Assembly (NCBI GenBank): GCA_016841825.1
Contig: JAENYK010000009.1
Location: forward strand, 1 to 64,000
Direction of reading: 5' to 3'
DNA length: 64,000 bases
DNA from: Halothermothrix sp.
GTDB taxonomy: Bacteria; Bacillota; Halanaerobiia; DY22613
Under the pieces are notes generated by a model. The model saw nothing but the letters and a program-made list of their open reading frames with translations. It was not told the DNA's origin and did not search any database. Shown piece by piece: positions 35,283 to 44,076 of this stretch. Both the position numbers and the translations under genes were made by a program. The first letter of the stretch is position 1, and each line of letters begins with the position of its first letter.

Positions 35283-36347
35283 TTATCTAGTAGCAAGCAT
35301 TTCCATAAAGTTGTAATTTAAGCCTTCCTGGGGAATATAACAGTTATTTACCCACAGGTTTTCAATAATTTTAGACTGAGGCTGTGCAAAGAAAGTCACA
35401 AAGGATTGCAAAGCCTGAAAGTCACCACTTTGGTCTTTCCGTATCTTTAATGGTAAAGATCCCCATTTGTCGAGTAGAAAATTATAGAAGAATACGAAAG
35501 GTTTAATATCTATATCCTCTGCAGTGCGTAATTGGTGCCAGATAGTTATACCCACAGGATCAAGGTCACCGAAGTAATAAAAATTGGGCGAGCTAGACGA
35601 ACTGAAGTCTAATTCGTAAAAAAATTTGAAACTTTTCAGTATTTTCCACCCTTCTCCGTAAACCAGTAAGCTAAAGTTAAGTGAATTCCAGGTGGTTATT
35701 CCTCTTTGAAAAAGCTTCTTTAATGAAATGAATGTATCTTTATTCTCCACAATCAATACATTTAATGATTGTTGGTTATTGTAGCAACGATAATAGAAGA
35801 ATGGTTCATGTGTCTGATAGCAGTTTAAGTCAGCAATAGATAGAGCTACTCGTTGCAATAAAGTCTGGCCATGTGTAGAATTAAGGAATTTTTCATCAGT
35901 GAAGATCTGAAAGGAGCGTTCATTTACAGAGATTGGTTCCAACTGTCGATACTCCTGTTTGTATTTTAAAAATACATTAAGTGCATTTAGGTAATGTTCA
36001 TCTTTCTGATATTCTGCGGGGTGAGTAAGATAATAAGCCACATTAATGACTGGGTGGAACTGAGTCATTAATTTTTTCCTGACCTCCTGGTCTAACTGGG
36101 GACTCTTTTCGATATATTGATAGCCATTATATAAGATTGGTGATTTACCGTTGGTTTTCCAGGCTTTGATTGGACGGATAACCTCTTCAATCTCAAGTTG
36201 CTTAAGCGTGTTGGCAAGAGCAGAGTAACCTCCAAGTTGTAGGAATTGTTTTTGACCGAGTTTTTGGTATAGGTAATTCTGGATATCTATCGTCTTTACA
36301 CGTTTTTGAGTTAGTGATTTTAAATAGCTGTAGACCAACTCTTTCAA
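35283..36347 (-). CDS. jetD: Wadjet JetD, Toprim nuclease (topoisomerase VI A-like)
   Basis: A 354-residue JetD. The N-terminal winged helix (about 1-80) has VKTIDIQNYLYQKLGQKQFLQLGGYSAL. The C-terminal Toprim domain has the catalytic Glu in NVLIVENKDTFISLKKL and the D-x-D in FYYFGDLDPVGITIWHQL. JetD cleaves plasmid DNA held by the JetABC complex. I read the start as TTG at 36347, behind GAGGTGAGTAATCA; no ATG is suitable. It is first in the operon (order D-A-B-C), the arrangement I recall for type III Wadjet systems. Confidence 0.9.
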   Translation of the reverse strand: MKELVYSYLKSLTQKRVKTIDIQNYLYQKLGQKQFLQLGGYSALANTLKQLEIEEVIRPIKAWKTNGKSPILYNGYQYIEKSPQLDQEVRKKLMTQFHPVINVAYYLTHPAEYQKDEHYLNALNVFLKYKQEYRQLEPISVNERSFQIFTDEKFLNSTHGQTLLQRVALSIADLNCYQTHEPFFYYRCYNNQQSLNVLIVENKDTFISLKKLFQRGITTWNSLNFSLLVYGEGWKILKSFKFFYELDFSSSSSPNFYYFGDLDPVGITIWHQLRTAEDIDIKPFVFFYNFLLDKWGSLPLKIRKDQSGDFQALQSFVTFFAQPQSKIIENLWVNNCYIPQEGLNYNFMEMLATR

Positions 36348-36430
36348 TGATTACTCACCTCACTTTAATTATATTTCAGTTTAAGATAAGAAAATCCTGT
36401 TGTCATTTATTAAGTTCATCTTAATGATCT

Positions 36431-36452
36431 GCTATAATAAAAACATTATAGC
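36431..36452. promoter_or_regulatory. Inverted repeat upstream of the Wadjet operon
   Basis: GCTATAAT / ATTATAGC with a 6-nt AAAAAC loop, about 85 nt upstream of the jetD start. The minus-strand arm contains TATAAT, so it could combine a -10 element with an operator. The -35 is not clear. Confidence 0.35.
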
Positions 36453-36585
36453 TTGAACCACCATCGAGAACAAGATTAGCAATATTCAGGTATGCGAAAT
36501 CTGTATTTTACATCTCTGCATATGCTAACTATCTGCCTCATTTATTACAGAGTTACAAAAGCAAAAAATAGAGGTAAAGATCATC

Positions 36586-37476
36586 TTATCTAATAAATGG
36601 TTGCTTCACTTCTGCAGTAAGTAAATCAGAGTATGCCTGAATCTTGCGAAATGTATTGCCCATCATCTCTCGACTACGATATTCTCTTAACTTATCAATA
36701 TCAAATTCTGCTATAAAAATATCTTCTGTTGTATTATCAGCAAGAACAATGGTATTATTGATTGGAGTTCCTGATCTATCCCAGATAATTGGACTAAATG
36801 CACAGGAACAACCAGCATCCTCCCCTGGAATATTAGCCATAACGACTCCAGTCATGTTCTCATATGCTCTGGTAGATAATGCCTGAATTCGTGGTGGCAT
36901 CGCCCCACAATCATTTGGGACTAAAATTATCTCTGCACCTTTTAACATCAGAATTCTGGCACTTTCGGGATATTCTCTATCATAGCAGATCATAACTCCC
37001 AGTTTAATTCCGTCAAATTCACATACCTTAAACTCATCTCCGCTCTGAAGCATTCTCTCATTGTCAAAATCACAAGTATGTACTTTATCATATTTCAGAA
37101 TAACATTTCCATTCCTGTCAATCACAAAAGCTGTATTTCGGGGTTTTATTTTGCCTTTTGTGTAACCTGTTATCACAATACCAATACTTAGCTCCTCAGC
37201 AATCTGACAGAACGATTCAAGATATTTACTGTTAGCTTCTAATGCCTGACTGCTCCACTCCCTATATGTAGGCAGTTGGACTATTTCTTCAATAGGCAGA
37301 GATTGATCAATATCTGGAAATTCATAACCGGTTATCCAACATTCCGGAAACAAAACGATGTCTGCTCCACGCTTTTTGGCTTCTCGAATAATCTTCAACC
37401 CCTTTTCAGTATTAATTTGACGATTATCAGGATCTCGTTTCTCCTGCACTACTGCTATTTTAAATAAGTGTCCCAT
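36586..37476 (-). CDS. Carbon-nitrogen hydrolase (nitrilase superfamily)
   Basis: A 296-residue nitrilase-fold amidase. The catalytic triad motifs are visible: Glu in DIVLFPECWITGYEFPD, Lys in NVILKYDKVHTCDFDNER, Cys in IKLGVMICYDREYPESARIL. Length and motifs fit the N-carbamoylase/omega-amidase branch, which hydrolyses C-N bonds of amides or carbamoyl compounds; substrate unknown. I start at the ATG behind GAGGAGGG; a TTG lies two codons upstream. Possibly related in function to the phosphorylase gene upstream (nucleoside/pyrimidine salvage), but that is speculative. Confidence 0.9.
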   Translation of the reverse strand: MGHLFKIAVVQEKRDPDNRQINTEKGLKIIREAKKRGADIVLFPECWITGYEFPDIDQSLPIEEIVQLPTYREWSSQALEANSKYLESFCQIAEELSIGIVITGYTKGKIKPRNTAFVIDRNGNVILKYDKVHTCDFDNERMLQSGDEFKVCEFDGIKLGVMICYDREYPESARILMLKGAEIILVPNDCGAMPPRIQALSTRAYENMTGVVMANIPGEDAGCSCAFSPIIWDRSGTPINNTIVLADNTTEDIFIAEFDIDKLREYRSREMMGNTFRKIQAYSDLLTAEVKQPFIR

Positions 37477-37786
37477 CCCCAAACCCTCCTCAATTTTCTC
37501 AAAATATGCTTGTCTAATTTATTCGACCATACCAAAACAGCCCGGAAACGAAGTAAATTTTCTGTAAAATTACAAAAAGTCCTACAAACTACAGCTGAGT
37601 CGAAAGATTTTGTACTATTATATTACATAAAAATAAATTGTTATTTGATTGAAGGAGTTAGAATAGATTGATAAGAATCGAACATCTCAATGACAACAAG
37701 ACTTTTCTCAAAATCTCTTATTAACCAGCTTACCATCTAACGAATCCATCCTTCACTTCCCCTGCAGTTAATAATTTTCTAGAAGA

Positions 37787-38554
37787 TCACAACTTACTAC
37801 AAATTCTTAGAGAAATCTTAACTAAATTATCCCTAATCTCTGTTCTGCTACTCCATTTCCGATCATCCCATTCCACACCGCTCAAATCATCACCACCATA
37901 CAATATTTGTCCTAAGCTCACATCTCTAAACTGTGATACGGCAAAAAAAGCTGCCGCTTCCATCTCCACTGTTACACAACCTTCCGATTTACGCAAAGCA
38001 ACCTTTTCCCTGGTCTCCCGAAAAAGTGCATCAGTTGTCCAGGTTTTAGCTTTGATATAGTTTATATTATGCTGGATAAAATCATCTTCAATAATTTCTA
38101 GTATCTTTTTATTACACTCCACTTCCCTGGAAGGTTCAAGATAATGATAAGACACGCCTTCATCCCGAACCGCAGAAATTGGAATGATAAGATTACCAAC
38201 TGCAATATTTTTCTGTAAGACTCCTGCACCACCACATACGATAAATTTATTAAATCCAAATGCTATCAATTCTTCAAGAAATCCTGCTGATCCAGCAGCT
38301 CCTAAAAATCCCAAAGTAATATGAAGTTTTTTACCTTCATATACTGTTTCATATATCGGTACATCCATTGTCTCACTATGCAGACAGGCGACTTCTTTCA
38401 ACTGACCTTTTTCTTTCATTCTATCAATAACATCTCTAAAAAAAGTAATGACACAATATTCAAATTCTTCTACTGGGCTTATGTAATTTGAAGCTTCAAT
38501 CATGGCTAATTTTGATTCATCAAATTCAAGAATAGGGTAATCTTTTTTCTCCAT
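37787..38554 (-). CDS. Nucleoside phosphorylase (uridine phosphorylase-like)
   Basis: A 255-residue phosphorylase-superfamily protein. Motifs: FIVCGGAGVLQKNIAVGNLIIP (phosphate/base site region), AVRDEGVSYHYL, TWTTDALFRETREK and the sugar-binding GCVTVEMEAAAFFAVS (V-E-M-E-A). These are hallmarks of uridine/purine nucleoside phosphorylases (UP/PNP family 1), which cleave nucleosides to base and ribose-1-phosphate. The exact nucleoside is not clear. Ribosome-binding site TGGAGGTG before ATG. Confidence 0.88.
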   Translation of the reverse strand: MEKKDYPILEFDESKLAMIEASNYISPVEEFEYCVITFFRDVIDRMKEKGQLKEVACLHSETMDVPIYETVYEGKKLHITLGFLGAAGSAGFLEELIAFGFNKFIVCGGAGVLQKNIAVGNLIIPISAVRDEGVSYHYLEPSREVECNKKILEIIEDDFIQHNINYIKAKTWTTDALFRETREKVALRKSEGCVTVEMEAAAFFAVSQFRDVSLGQILYGGDDLSGVEWDDRKWSSRTEIRDNLVKISLRICSKL

Positions 38555-39001
38555 AACTACACCTCCAGGTATTCATGCTGTTTTATCCAGAACTATCAAC
38601 CCAACTAATCGCTTAAACCCTATTACTGCTTATTCCCCTTACTCACTGTCTTTAAAAACAGGAACCGTGACTCCTTCAAATCTCAAAACGTCAGGTGATC
38701 GTCGTCTATTGCTCCGAAAGGTTCGAAGTTAACACCTTGTCCGGGAAATATTATCTGTAGTAATTCTCTATATTTACTCTATTACCTTCTATAAAGAAAA
38801 AAATACTAAAATTATCACCTCTATTTATTTCATCTTTGCACAGTCAATGTAACGGTATCAATCATCTGACTCTTTACAGATATTCAAGGTATATTTTTCG
38901 CATCAGGTTATTAAAGATCAACTACCCAATTGTCAGTCAAAACCTAAATTAGATTCCACCCTACCCACAATACTTCATTACTGTTTATTAATAATAATTT
39001 T
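38555..39001. other. Mostly non-coding stretch with a possible coding scrap
   Basis: Upstream region of the phosphorylase gene. On the minus strand from about 38780 to a TGA at 38683 one frame reads YRELLQIIFPGQGVNFEPFG then AIDDDHLTF. It has a protein-like composition but no start or ribosome-binding site, and I do not recognise it. The rest shows nothing clear. Confidence 0.25.
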
Positions 39002-39026
39002 GGGGCTGCCCATTTGAGACAGCCCC
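39002..39026 (-). terminator. Terminator of the small lipoprotein gene
   Basis: Seven-bp GC-rich stem GGGGCTG / CAGCCCC; minus strand continues AAAATTATTATT. It lies 37 nt after the stop at 39063. Confidence 0.75.
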
Positions 39027-39062
39027 ATAAAATTACTCCGATCTTAAAGTATGTTGTTGGTA

Positions 39063-39383
39063 TCATTGATCATCTTGGATGAAATTAGCAATAACATTTA
39101 AATCCTTTCTAATAATAATGGATTTTTGATCATTGGTCCCGATTATATCACCAGACCAGAAATCAAATGCCCAACCATCTTCGGGTTCTGCCGTTAAACT
39201 AATTGGACTTCCCTGGATAAACTTATCTTGAGGTGGATCTACAAAAACTTTTCCTTCTCCATTTACAGAAGTAGTAAGTGTACAAGTGTTCTCTAACTCA
39301 TCCTTAATACCTAGACAACCTGATAATAGGAACATTAAAACTACTACAATAACTATAAACCTGCGCCGATCATGGTTCACCAT
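39063..39383 (-). CDS. Small lipoprotein with one InlB-like B-repeat
   Basis: A 106-residue lipoprotein. Lipobox FLLSGC with Cys near residue 23. The mature part is essentially one InlB/Flg_new-like beta repeat: LTTSVNGEGKVFVDPPQDKF, SPISLTAEPEDGWAFDFWSGD, then a closing IIIRKDLNVIANF. The same domain type occurs twice at the N terminus of the large clostripain-like lipoprotein at 41898. Such repeats serve as surface stalks or adhesive modules. The gene is divergent from the protease genes, 670 bp away. Confidence 0.8.
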   Translation of the reverse strand: MVNHDRRRFIVIVVVLMFLLSGCLGIKDELENTCTLTTSVNGEGKVFVDPPQDKFIQGSPISLTAEPEDGWAFDFWSGDIIGTNDQKSIIIRKDLNVIANFIQDDQ

Positions 39384-39838
39384 TTTAAAACCTCCTCATC
39401 TTAATAAGTTATAGTAAGTTACGATTAAAAAAATTTCCAAAAAAGACTACTCAGCTAGCACAACGTTAGATCTAATTTCAAAAGCCTTTTTGATAAAACT
39501 ACCCTTCAAACAACATGTGCTTTTCAGATCAAAATCATCGTTAATAGTCTGACAAAAGTCTTATTTTTTATATTCTTTCTAACAATTATTTTTCCTTCTA
39601 TTATGTTATCTTTTTTGCAAAAATTTCTTTATTTTTATTTTAATTCAACATAGCGGCCACCCTTTCTAATCAAAAGTTTAATGCTTCATTATTCAGGTAA
39701 TCACCCTTATTAAAATGAAGCTATCCGATTACTCACTATACTGTCTTCCTATGATAAATGTTTCTACATATCTATTGGTAATAAATAAAAAAATCCTTTT
39801 TTTAGAATAAAAAATTTATTTTGTATTTAGTAAAAAAA
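39384..39838. other. Long AT-rich non-coding stretch
   Basis: Region between the divergent lipoprotein (minus) and clostripain (plus) genes. I see no gene with a ribosome-binding site. It holds long A and T runs and ends in the clostripain promoter. Confidence 0.4.
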
Positions 39839-39867
39839 TTGTAAACAGAAATAATATGTGGTATAAT
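39839..39867 (+). promoter_or_regulatory. Strong sigma-A-type promoter of the clostripain gene
   Basis: TTGTAA (39839-39844), 17-nt spacer ending TGTGG, TATAAT (39862-39867). It predicts a start of transcription near 39874 and a leader of about 175 nt. Confidence 0.8.
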
Positions 39868-39883
39868 CTAATTGTAAGAATAT

Positions 39884-39924
39884 TTACTAATCACTTTCCT
39901 ATCGTGTAGGGAAGCAGTTGGTAA
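39884..39924 (+). promoter_or_regulatory. Stem-loop near the 5' end of the clostripain leader
   Basis: Two stacked helices: TTACTAA with TTGGTAA outside, and CTTTCCTA with TAGGGAAG inside around loop TCGTG, each with one G-U pair. It lies about 10 nt from the predicted transcript start. It could stabilise the mRNA or be a regulatory fold. It does not match a riboswitch I know. Confidence 0.5.
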
Positions 39925-40051
39925 GTGTTTAGAAATATAATCGTATCACACAACAAGATGTAGAATAAGCATAAATCGAAAAAAAACAAAAAAGGAGGTG
40001 CGATTAAACTAGTAAGCTAGTCTTGCAAAAAAAAATTAAGGAGGAGTTAAA

Positions 40052-41296
40052 ATGTCTAAACGTTTATTGTTTTCCCTGTTAATTTTAACTGTTGGTGTAG
40101 TACTTCTGTCTGGTTGTTTTTCTGATTCTATTGTAGATAAAGTCAAAAATGATGTAGCTTTACCTAATGATGTAGCTGATTGGAACTTTATCGTTTATCT
40201 CGATGCTGACAACAACTTAGAATCATATGCAATTGCCGACATGAATGAGATGGAAGTAATTGGTTCAGATTCGAATATCAACATATTAGTACTAATTGAC
40301 CGGATTTCAGGTTATGATTCTAGTAATGGTAACTGGACTGGCGCCCGGTTATATAGGGTTACCAAAGATCCTAACAATTCTTCAACTATCGTCTCTCAAT
40401 TGATAACTAATTATGGTGAACTGGATATGTCTGATCCCCAGACATTAACAGATTTCATCATTGATTGCCAAACTCTTTATCCATCTAACAAAACTGCTCT
40501 GACTATGTGGAACCATGGTGATGGAATTTATCCAAGAAATGATAAAGGTATCTGCTGGGATGATACAACCGGCGGAAGTGCATGGGATTGTCTGACTGGT
40601 GATGAAGTTGCTTCTGCTCTTGCAGATGCCCGGGCAGTTACCGGTAAGAAAATTGACGTTCTTAACATGGATGCTTGCCTGATGCAATTTTTGGAAATAG
40701 CTTATGAGTGGCGCAGTGAAGTTGATTATCTGGTTGGTTCTCAAGAGACTGTTCCTGGTAATGGGAACTACTATACTGGCCCACTTGACATTTTACAAGA
40801 TAACCCATCTATCTCCGCATGGAATTTTGCTAAAGCATTAGTTGACGAATATGCCGATTATTATACTAATACTTCAACAACATATTCTGCAATGAGTTTA
40901 GGAACAAGCTTCAATACCCTGATGACTTCCTTTAGTAATTTCGCTACAGCAATGTACAATACCAGCGATTTAAACGCAGTTGATAGAGCTAGAAGATATA
41001 CCACCTCATTTACTTACAACGAATATTTAGACCTCTACATGTTCGCAGGAAATATTGCCAGTAGAAGTAGTGACTCTAATGCTGTGAACAAAGCTAATGC
41101 TTTAAGGACAGCTATCTCCAATGCTAACATTTACCATAGAGAAACACGTAGTTACATCAATAACGCATACGGTCTATCAATCTTCTTACCTAACAGTAGT
41201 GAATGGTCATATTATTCTGGTCAAGACCAATATGTTACCTTCCCACTCTCAGTTGACACTGATTGGGATGATTTCGTTATTCGCTATGCAGATTAA
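40052..41296 (+). CDS. Clostripain-family (C11) cysteine protease, lipoprotein
   Basis: A 414-residue surface lipoprotein. Signal peptide with lipobox VVLLSGC (Cys about residue 22). The C11 peptidase domain spans about residues 45-410: WNFIVYLDADNNLESYAIADM (domain start), MWNHGDGIYP (catalytic His in HGDG), LTGDEVASALADARAVTGKK, and LNMDACLMQFLEIAYEWRSEV (catalytic Cys in DACLM). C11 proteases cleave after basic residues (clostripain after Arg). It is a paralogue of the protease domain at 41898-43994. GGAGGAG ribosome-binding site. Strong promoter and structured leader suggest high expression. Confidence 0.9.
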   Translation: MSKRLLFSLLILTVGVVLLSGCFSDSIVDKVKNDVALPNDVADWNFIVYLDADNNLESYAIADMNEMEVIGSDSNINILVLIDRISGYDSSNGNWTGARLYRVTKDPNNSSTIVSQLITNYGELDMSDPQTLTDFIIDCQTLYPSNKTALTMWNHGDGIYPRNDKGICWDDTTGGSAWDCLTGDEVASALADARAVTGKKIDVLNMDACLMQFLEIAYEWRSEVDYLVGSQETVPGNGNYYTGPLDILQDNPSISAWNFAKALVDEYADYYTNTSTTYSAMSLGTSFNTLMTSFSNFATAMYNTSDLNAVDRARRYTTSFTYNEYLDLYMFAGNIASRSSDSNAVNKANALRTAISNANIYHRETRSYINNAYGLSIFLPNSSEWSYYSGQDQYVTFPLSVDTDWDDFVIRYAD

Positions 41297-41307
41297 TTAA
41301 CTTTAGA

Positions 41308-41345
41308 CAGGGCTTTCTCTGCTCACACTGCCAGGGAAAGCCCTG
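41308..41345 (+). terminator. Hairpin after the first clostripain gene
   Basis: A 10-bp stem CAGGGCTTTC / GAAAGCCCTG with an 18-nt loop, 12 nt after the stop. No strong U tract follows, so it may reduce rather than stop read-through into the downstream genes. Confidence 0.55.
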
Positions 41346-41401
41346 GTTCTATATTGATTTGGAAAATTGTTTAAGAATATATAATTTAGGGGGATTGAAA
41401 G

Positions 41402-41875
41402 ATGCCTGTTAGAATAATACTTGTTAGTACTATTCTCATACTGTTATTTACAGTTTCATTCCAGGTTTTGAGCGAAAAAGATATATCTATTTATCAAGCT
41501 CTAAAGATGGCTGAAGAGGTGGACATGGGTGATTTTACCAGTGTGATAAAAATAGTAGACTGCTGGGCAATCAAAGGTACTAATCTTCATAATACACTAC
41601 CTTGCGAATTATTGATAAATTCTGAGACGGGTTTAATAATATCAGCTAAGAACATTACTCCTGAAGCTATTATAATAGACAAAAATACCTATGAATTTTC
41701 CGGAATGACTTATACCTTTAACAAAAATTTTTATAAAACAGATCAGATATACAACGGACTTGAAATCTATCGAAATGATTCACACTATTTTAAGATGAAG
41801 CAAGCAATTTTTATAAAAAATGAGAAAGACTTAGTGGCATACTTTATGACTAAAGGACCTGGAATGACTAAATAA
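41402..41875 (+). CDS. Hypothetical exported protein between the protease genes
   Basis: A 157-residue protein with a signal peptide (VRIILVSTILILLFTVSFQVLS). The mature part is a single alpha/beta domain with two Cys (VDCWAIKG and LPCELLIN) and strand-rich segments (TYEFSGMTYTFNKNFY, LEIYRNDSHYFKMKQAIF). No family recognised. It sits between two clostripain-like genes, 23 nt upstream of the second, so probably co-transcribed. A role as protease propeptide, inhibitor or chaperone is possible but unsupported. Ribosome-binding site GGGGGATTGAAAG. Confidence 0.65.
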   Translation: MPVRIILVSTILILLFTVSFQVLSEKDISIYQALKMAEEVDMGDFTSVIKIVDCWAIKGTNLHNTLPCELLINSETGLIISAKNITPEAIIIDKNTYEFSGMTYTFNKNFYKTDQIYNGLEIYRNDSHYFKMKQAIFIKNEKDLVAYFMTKGPGMTK

Positions 41876-41897
41876 CTGGTCTCAAGGAGGATTATCT

Positions 41898-43994
41898 ATG
41901 TCAAAACGTCAAGCAATCTGTATGTTAATTCTGACCATCATGGTAGTACTTACTGTGGGATGTGGCCTGTTTACTAAAAAATATACTTTGATTGTCTCTA
42001 CCAATGGAGAAGGGATAGTTTCCATCTCACCTACAGGTGGCCAATATAAGTCAGGCACAAAAGTTCATCTCACAGCCACTCCAAAAACTAATTGGATATT
42101 TGACCATTGGAGTGGTGATACCACTGATAGTAATCCTACTATTACTGTAGTTATGGATACCAGTAAACACTTTACTGCGCATTTTGTGCCTCTGGAATAC
42201 GAAGTGAACGTTACTATGGAAGGGATGGGGACAGTTTTTCAAACTCTTGTAACAACTCCACAGGAGGCCTATACTTCAGATCAGCTGGTACAACTAACAG
42301 CAGTTGCCGATAATGGATGGAGTTTTATTGAGTGGCAAGGTGACATTACTGGAAGCATTAATCCTCAGACTATCACAGTAAATAAGGAATACAATATCAA
42401 AGCTGTATTTAGTAAGAATTCAGATATTGAATGGAATTTCCTCGTATATCTTAATGGTGACAATAACCTGGAAATGTGTGCAATTTCAGATTTTAATGAA
42501 ATGGAAGAGGTTGGCTCCACCCAGGATGTAAATATATTGGTATTGTTTGACCGCAATCCAAGCTATGACAGCTCCAATGATGACTGGTCAGGAACCCGTT
42601 TATATCGGGTCACCAGAGATGAAGATAAATCTAATGATATTATATCCGAATTGGTCTATGATTACGGTGAACTGGATATGTCTGACCCTCAAGTATTGGA
42701 AAATTTCCTACTGACCTGTCAAATGATTTATCCAGCGGAACGAACTATTTTGACTTTGTGGGACCATGGTGATGGAATCTATCCGAAAACAATCAATCGG
42801 GATAACAATGAGAGCATTACTGATCTCCAACCGATAACTCCCGAAGGAATTTGCTGGGATGATACAACTGGTATTGATCCATGGTGTTGTTTGACAACAG
42901 ATGAGATCGCCTCTGCTTTACTGAATGTTCGCCAGATCACAGGCAAGAAAATTGAGATCATCAATATGGATGCCTGCTTAATGCAAACTCTGGAAGTGGC
43001 TTATGAATGGCGCAATGAAGTGAGTTATCTGGTTGGCTCGCAGGGAAAAGTCCCCGGTGATGGCAACGATTATACAACACTTTTGACAGGATTGAAAAAC
43101 AATCCGGTTAGCACTGCATTAGAGTTAGCCCAAACATTAGTTGATGACTATTACAATTACTATAGTGTTTATGGTCCGGGCTGGGAAACTTATTCAGCAG
43201 TGAACCTGGGAGTGGAATTTGATGACCTGATTACCACTTTCAAATCATTTGCTACAGCTATGTACCAGACGACGGATATGGATGGAGTGTACAGTTCGTG
43301 GAATAATGTAACAAGTTTTACTGAACGACAATATGTTGATCTCTATGATTTAGCCGGGAAGCTGATAACAAATTCTCAGGATACTCATGTTGTAAACGAA
43401 GCAATAACTTTACAACATGCTATAGAAAATGTGATAGCAAATCACAATGAGACAAGTGAATACCAGGGAAAAGCTTTTGGTCTTTCAATCTTTCTTCCTT
43501 CCTGCAGTGAATGGCCAGACTATTCAGGAGCAAACCAATATATCAGCTTTTTGCTTTCACAAGATACAGATTGGGATGAGTTCATTCTACGTTTTATAGA
43601 TTATACAGATTCGGCTACTGCAGAAACACTGTTAAACATAGAAATGATCTGGCCAAGTGAAGACTGTGATTTAGGAATTTGGGAACCAGACAATAATTAT
43701 TACTGGATAGATGAAGGATCATCACCAAACGGAATTTTTTCAGAAAATATGATTAATGGAGGTACAGAAAGCTGGACTATAAAAGCTTGCTACAACGCTG
43801 GTTTTTATTCTCCTCTTGTCTATAGCTCTGACTATACCGGTAATGTACAGTTTAATCTAACCTTTGAGGACGAAACTTTTGATCTTTCCATCAATGTGGA
43901 ACCAGGTGTTATATATATTGTGTATGATTTTGAGATAATTTATGTTCAGGGTATACCACAGCTTACTTTTAAAATTAGAGAAGATTTATTCTAA
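41898..43994 (+). CDS. Multidomain clostripain-like (C11) lipoprotein protease with InlB-like repeats
   Basis: A 698-residue surface lipoprotein. Lipobox VVLTVGC. Two InlB-like repeats occupy about residues 28-165 (STNGEGIVSISPTGGQYKSG, FDHWSGD; TMEGMGTVFQTL, FIEWQGDITG). The C11 peptidase domain (about 175-570) mirrors the upstream gene: WNFLVYLNGDNNLEMCAISDF, LWDHGDGIYP (His), INMDACLMQTLEVAYEWRNEV (Cys). It has an insertion of ~18 residues after GIYP. A C-terminal ~120-residue beta-rich domain follows (PDNNYYWIDEGSSPNGIF, SWTIKACYNAGFYSP). The repeats probably act as a stalk that displays the protease. AAGGAGG ribosome-binding site. Confidence 0.9.
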   Translation: MSKRQAICMLILTIMVVLTVGCGLFTKKYTLIVSTNGEGIVSISPTGGQYKSGTKVHLTATPKTNWIFDHWSGDTTDSNPTITVVMDTSKHFTAHFVPLEYEVNVTMEGMGTVFQTLVTTPQEAYTSDQLVQLTAVADNGWSFIEWQGDITGSINPQTITVNKEYNIKAVFSKNSDIEWNFLVYLNGDNNLEMCAISDFNEMEEVGSTQDVNILVLFDRNPSYDSSNDDWSGTRLYRVTRDEDKSNDIISELVYDYGELDMSDPQVLENFLLTCQMIYPAERTILTLWDHGDGIYPKTINRDNNESITDLQPITPEGICWDDTTGIDPWCCLTTDEIASALLNVRQITGKKIEIINMDACLMQTLEVAYEWRNEVSYLVGSQGKVPGDGNDYTTLLTGLKNNPVSTALELAQTLVDDYYNYYSVYGPGWETYSAVNLGVEFDDLITTFKSFATAMYQTTDMDGVYSSWNNVTSFTERQYVDLYDLAGKLITNSQDTHVVNEAITLQHAIENVIANHNETSEYQGKAFGLSIFLPSCSEWPDYSGANQYISFLLSQDTDWDEFILRFIDYTDSATAETLLNIEMIWPSEDCDLGIWEPDNNYYWIDEGSSPNGIFSENMINGGTESWTIKACYNAGFYSPLVYSSDYTGNVQFNLTFEDETFDLSINVEPGVIYIVYDFEIIYVQGIPQLTFKIREDLF

Positions 43995-44019
43995 AGTTAA
44001 AACAAGTTATGCAAAATCA

Positions 44020-44050
44020 AACCTCCGTTAATAGACTGCTGACGGAGGTT
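44020..44050. terminator. Terminator after the protease operon
   Basis: A 9-bp stem AACCTCCGT / ACGGAGGTT, followed by TTTTTT on the plus strand, 26 nt after the stop. Confidence 0.9.
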
Positions 44051-44076
44051 TTTTAAGCACCAAATAGTTAAAATCT

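Noticed and set aside
39868-40051. Riboswitch in the clostripain leader
   Set aside because: I compared the leader with c-di-GMP, c-di-AMP, preQ1 and SAM-type consensus motifs from memory and saw none. Only a stem-loop is supported.
41308-41345. Strong terminator between the protease genes
   Set aside because: The stem is good but lacks a U tract, so I keep it only as a weak or partial terminator.
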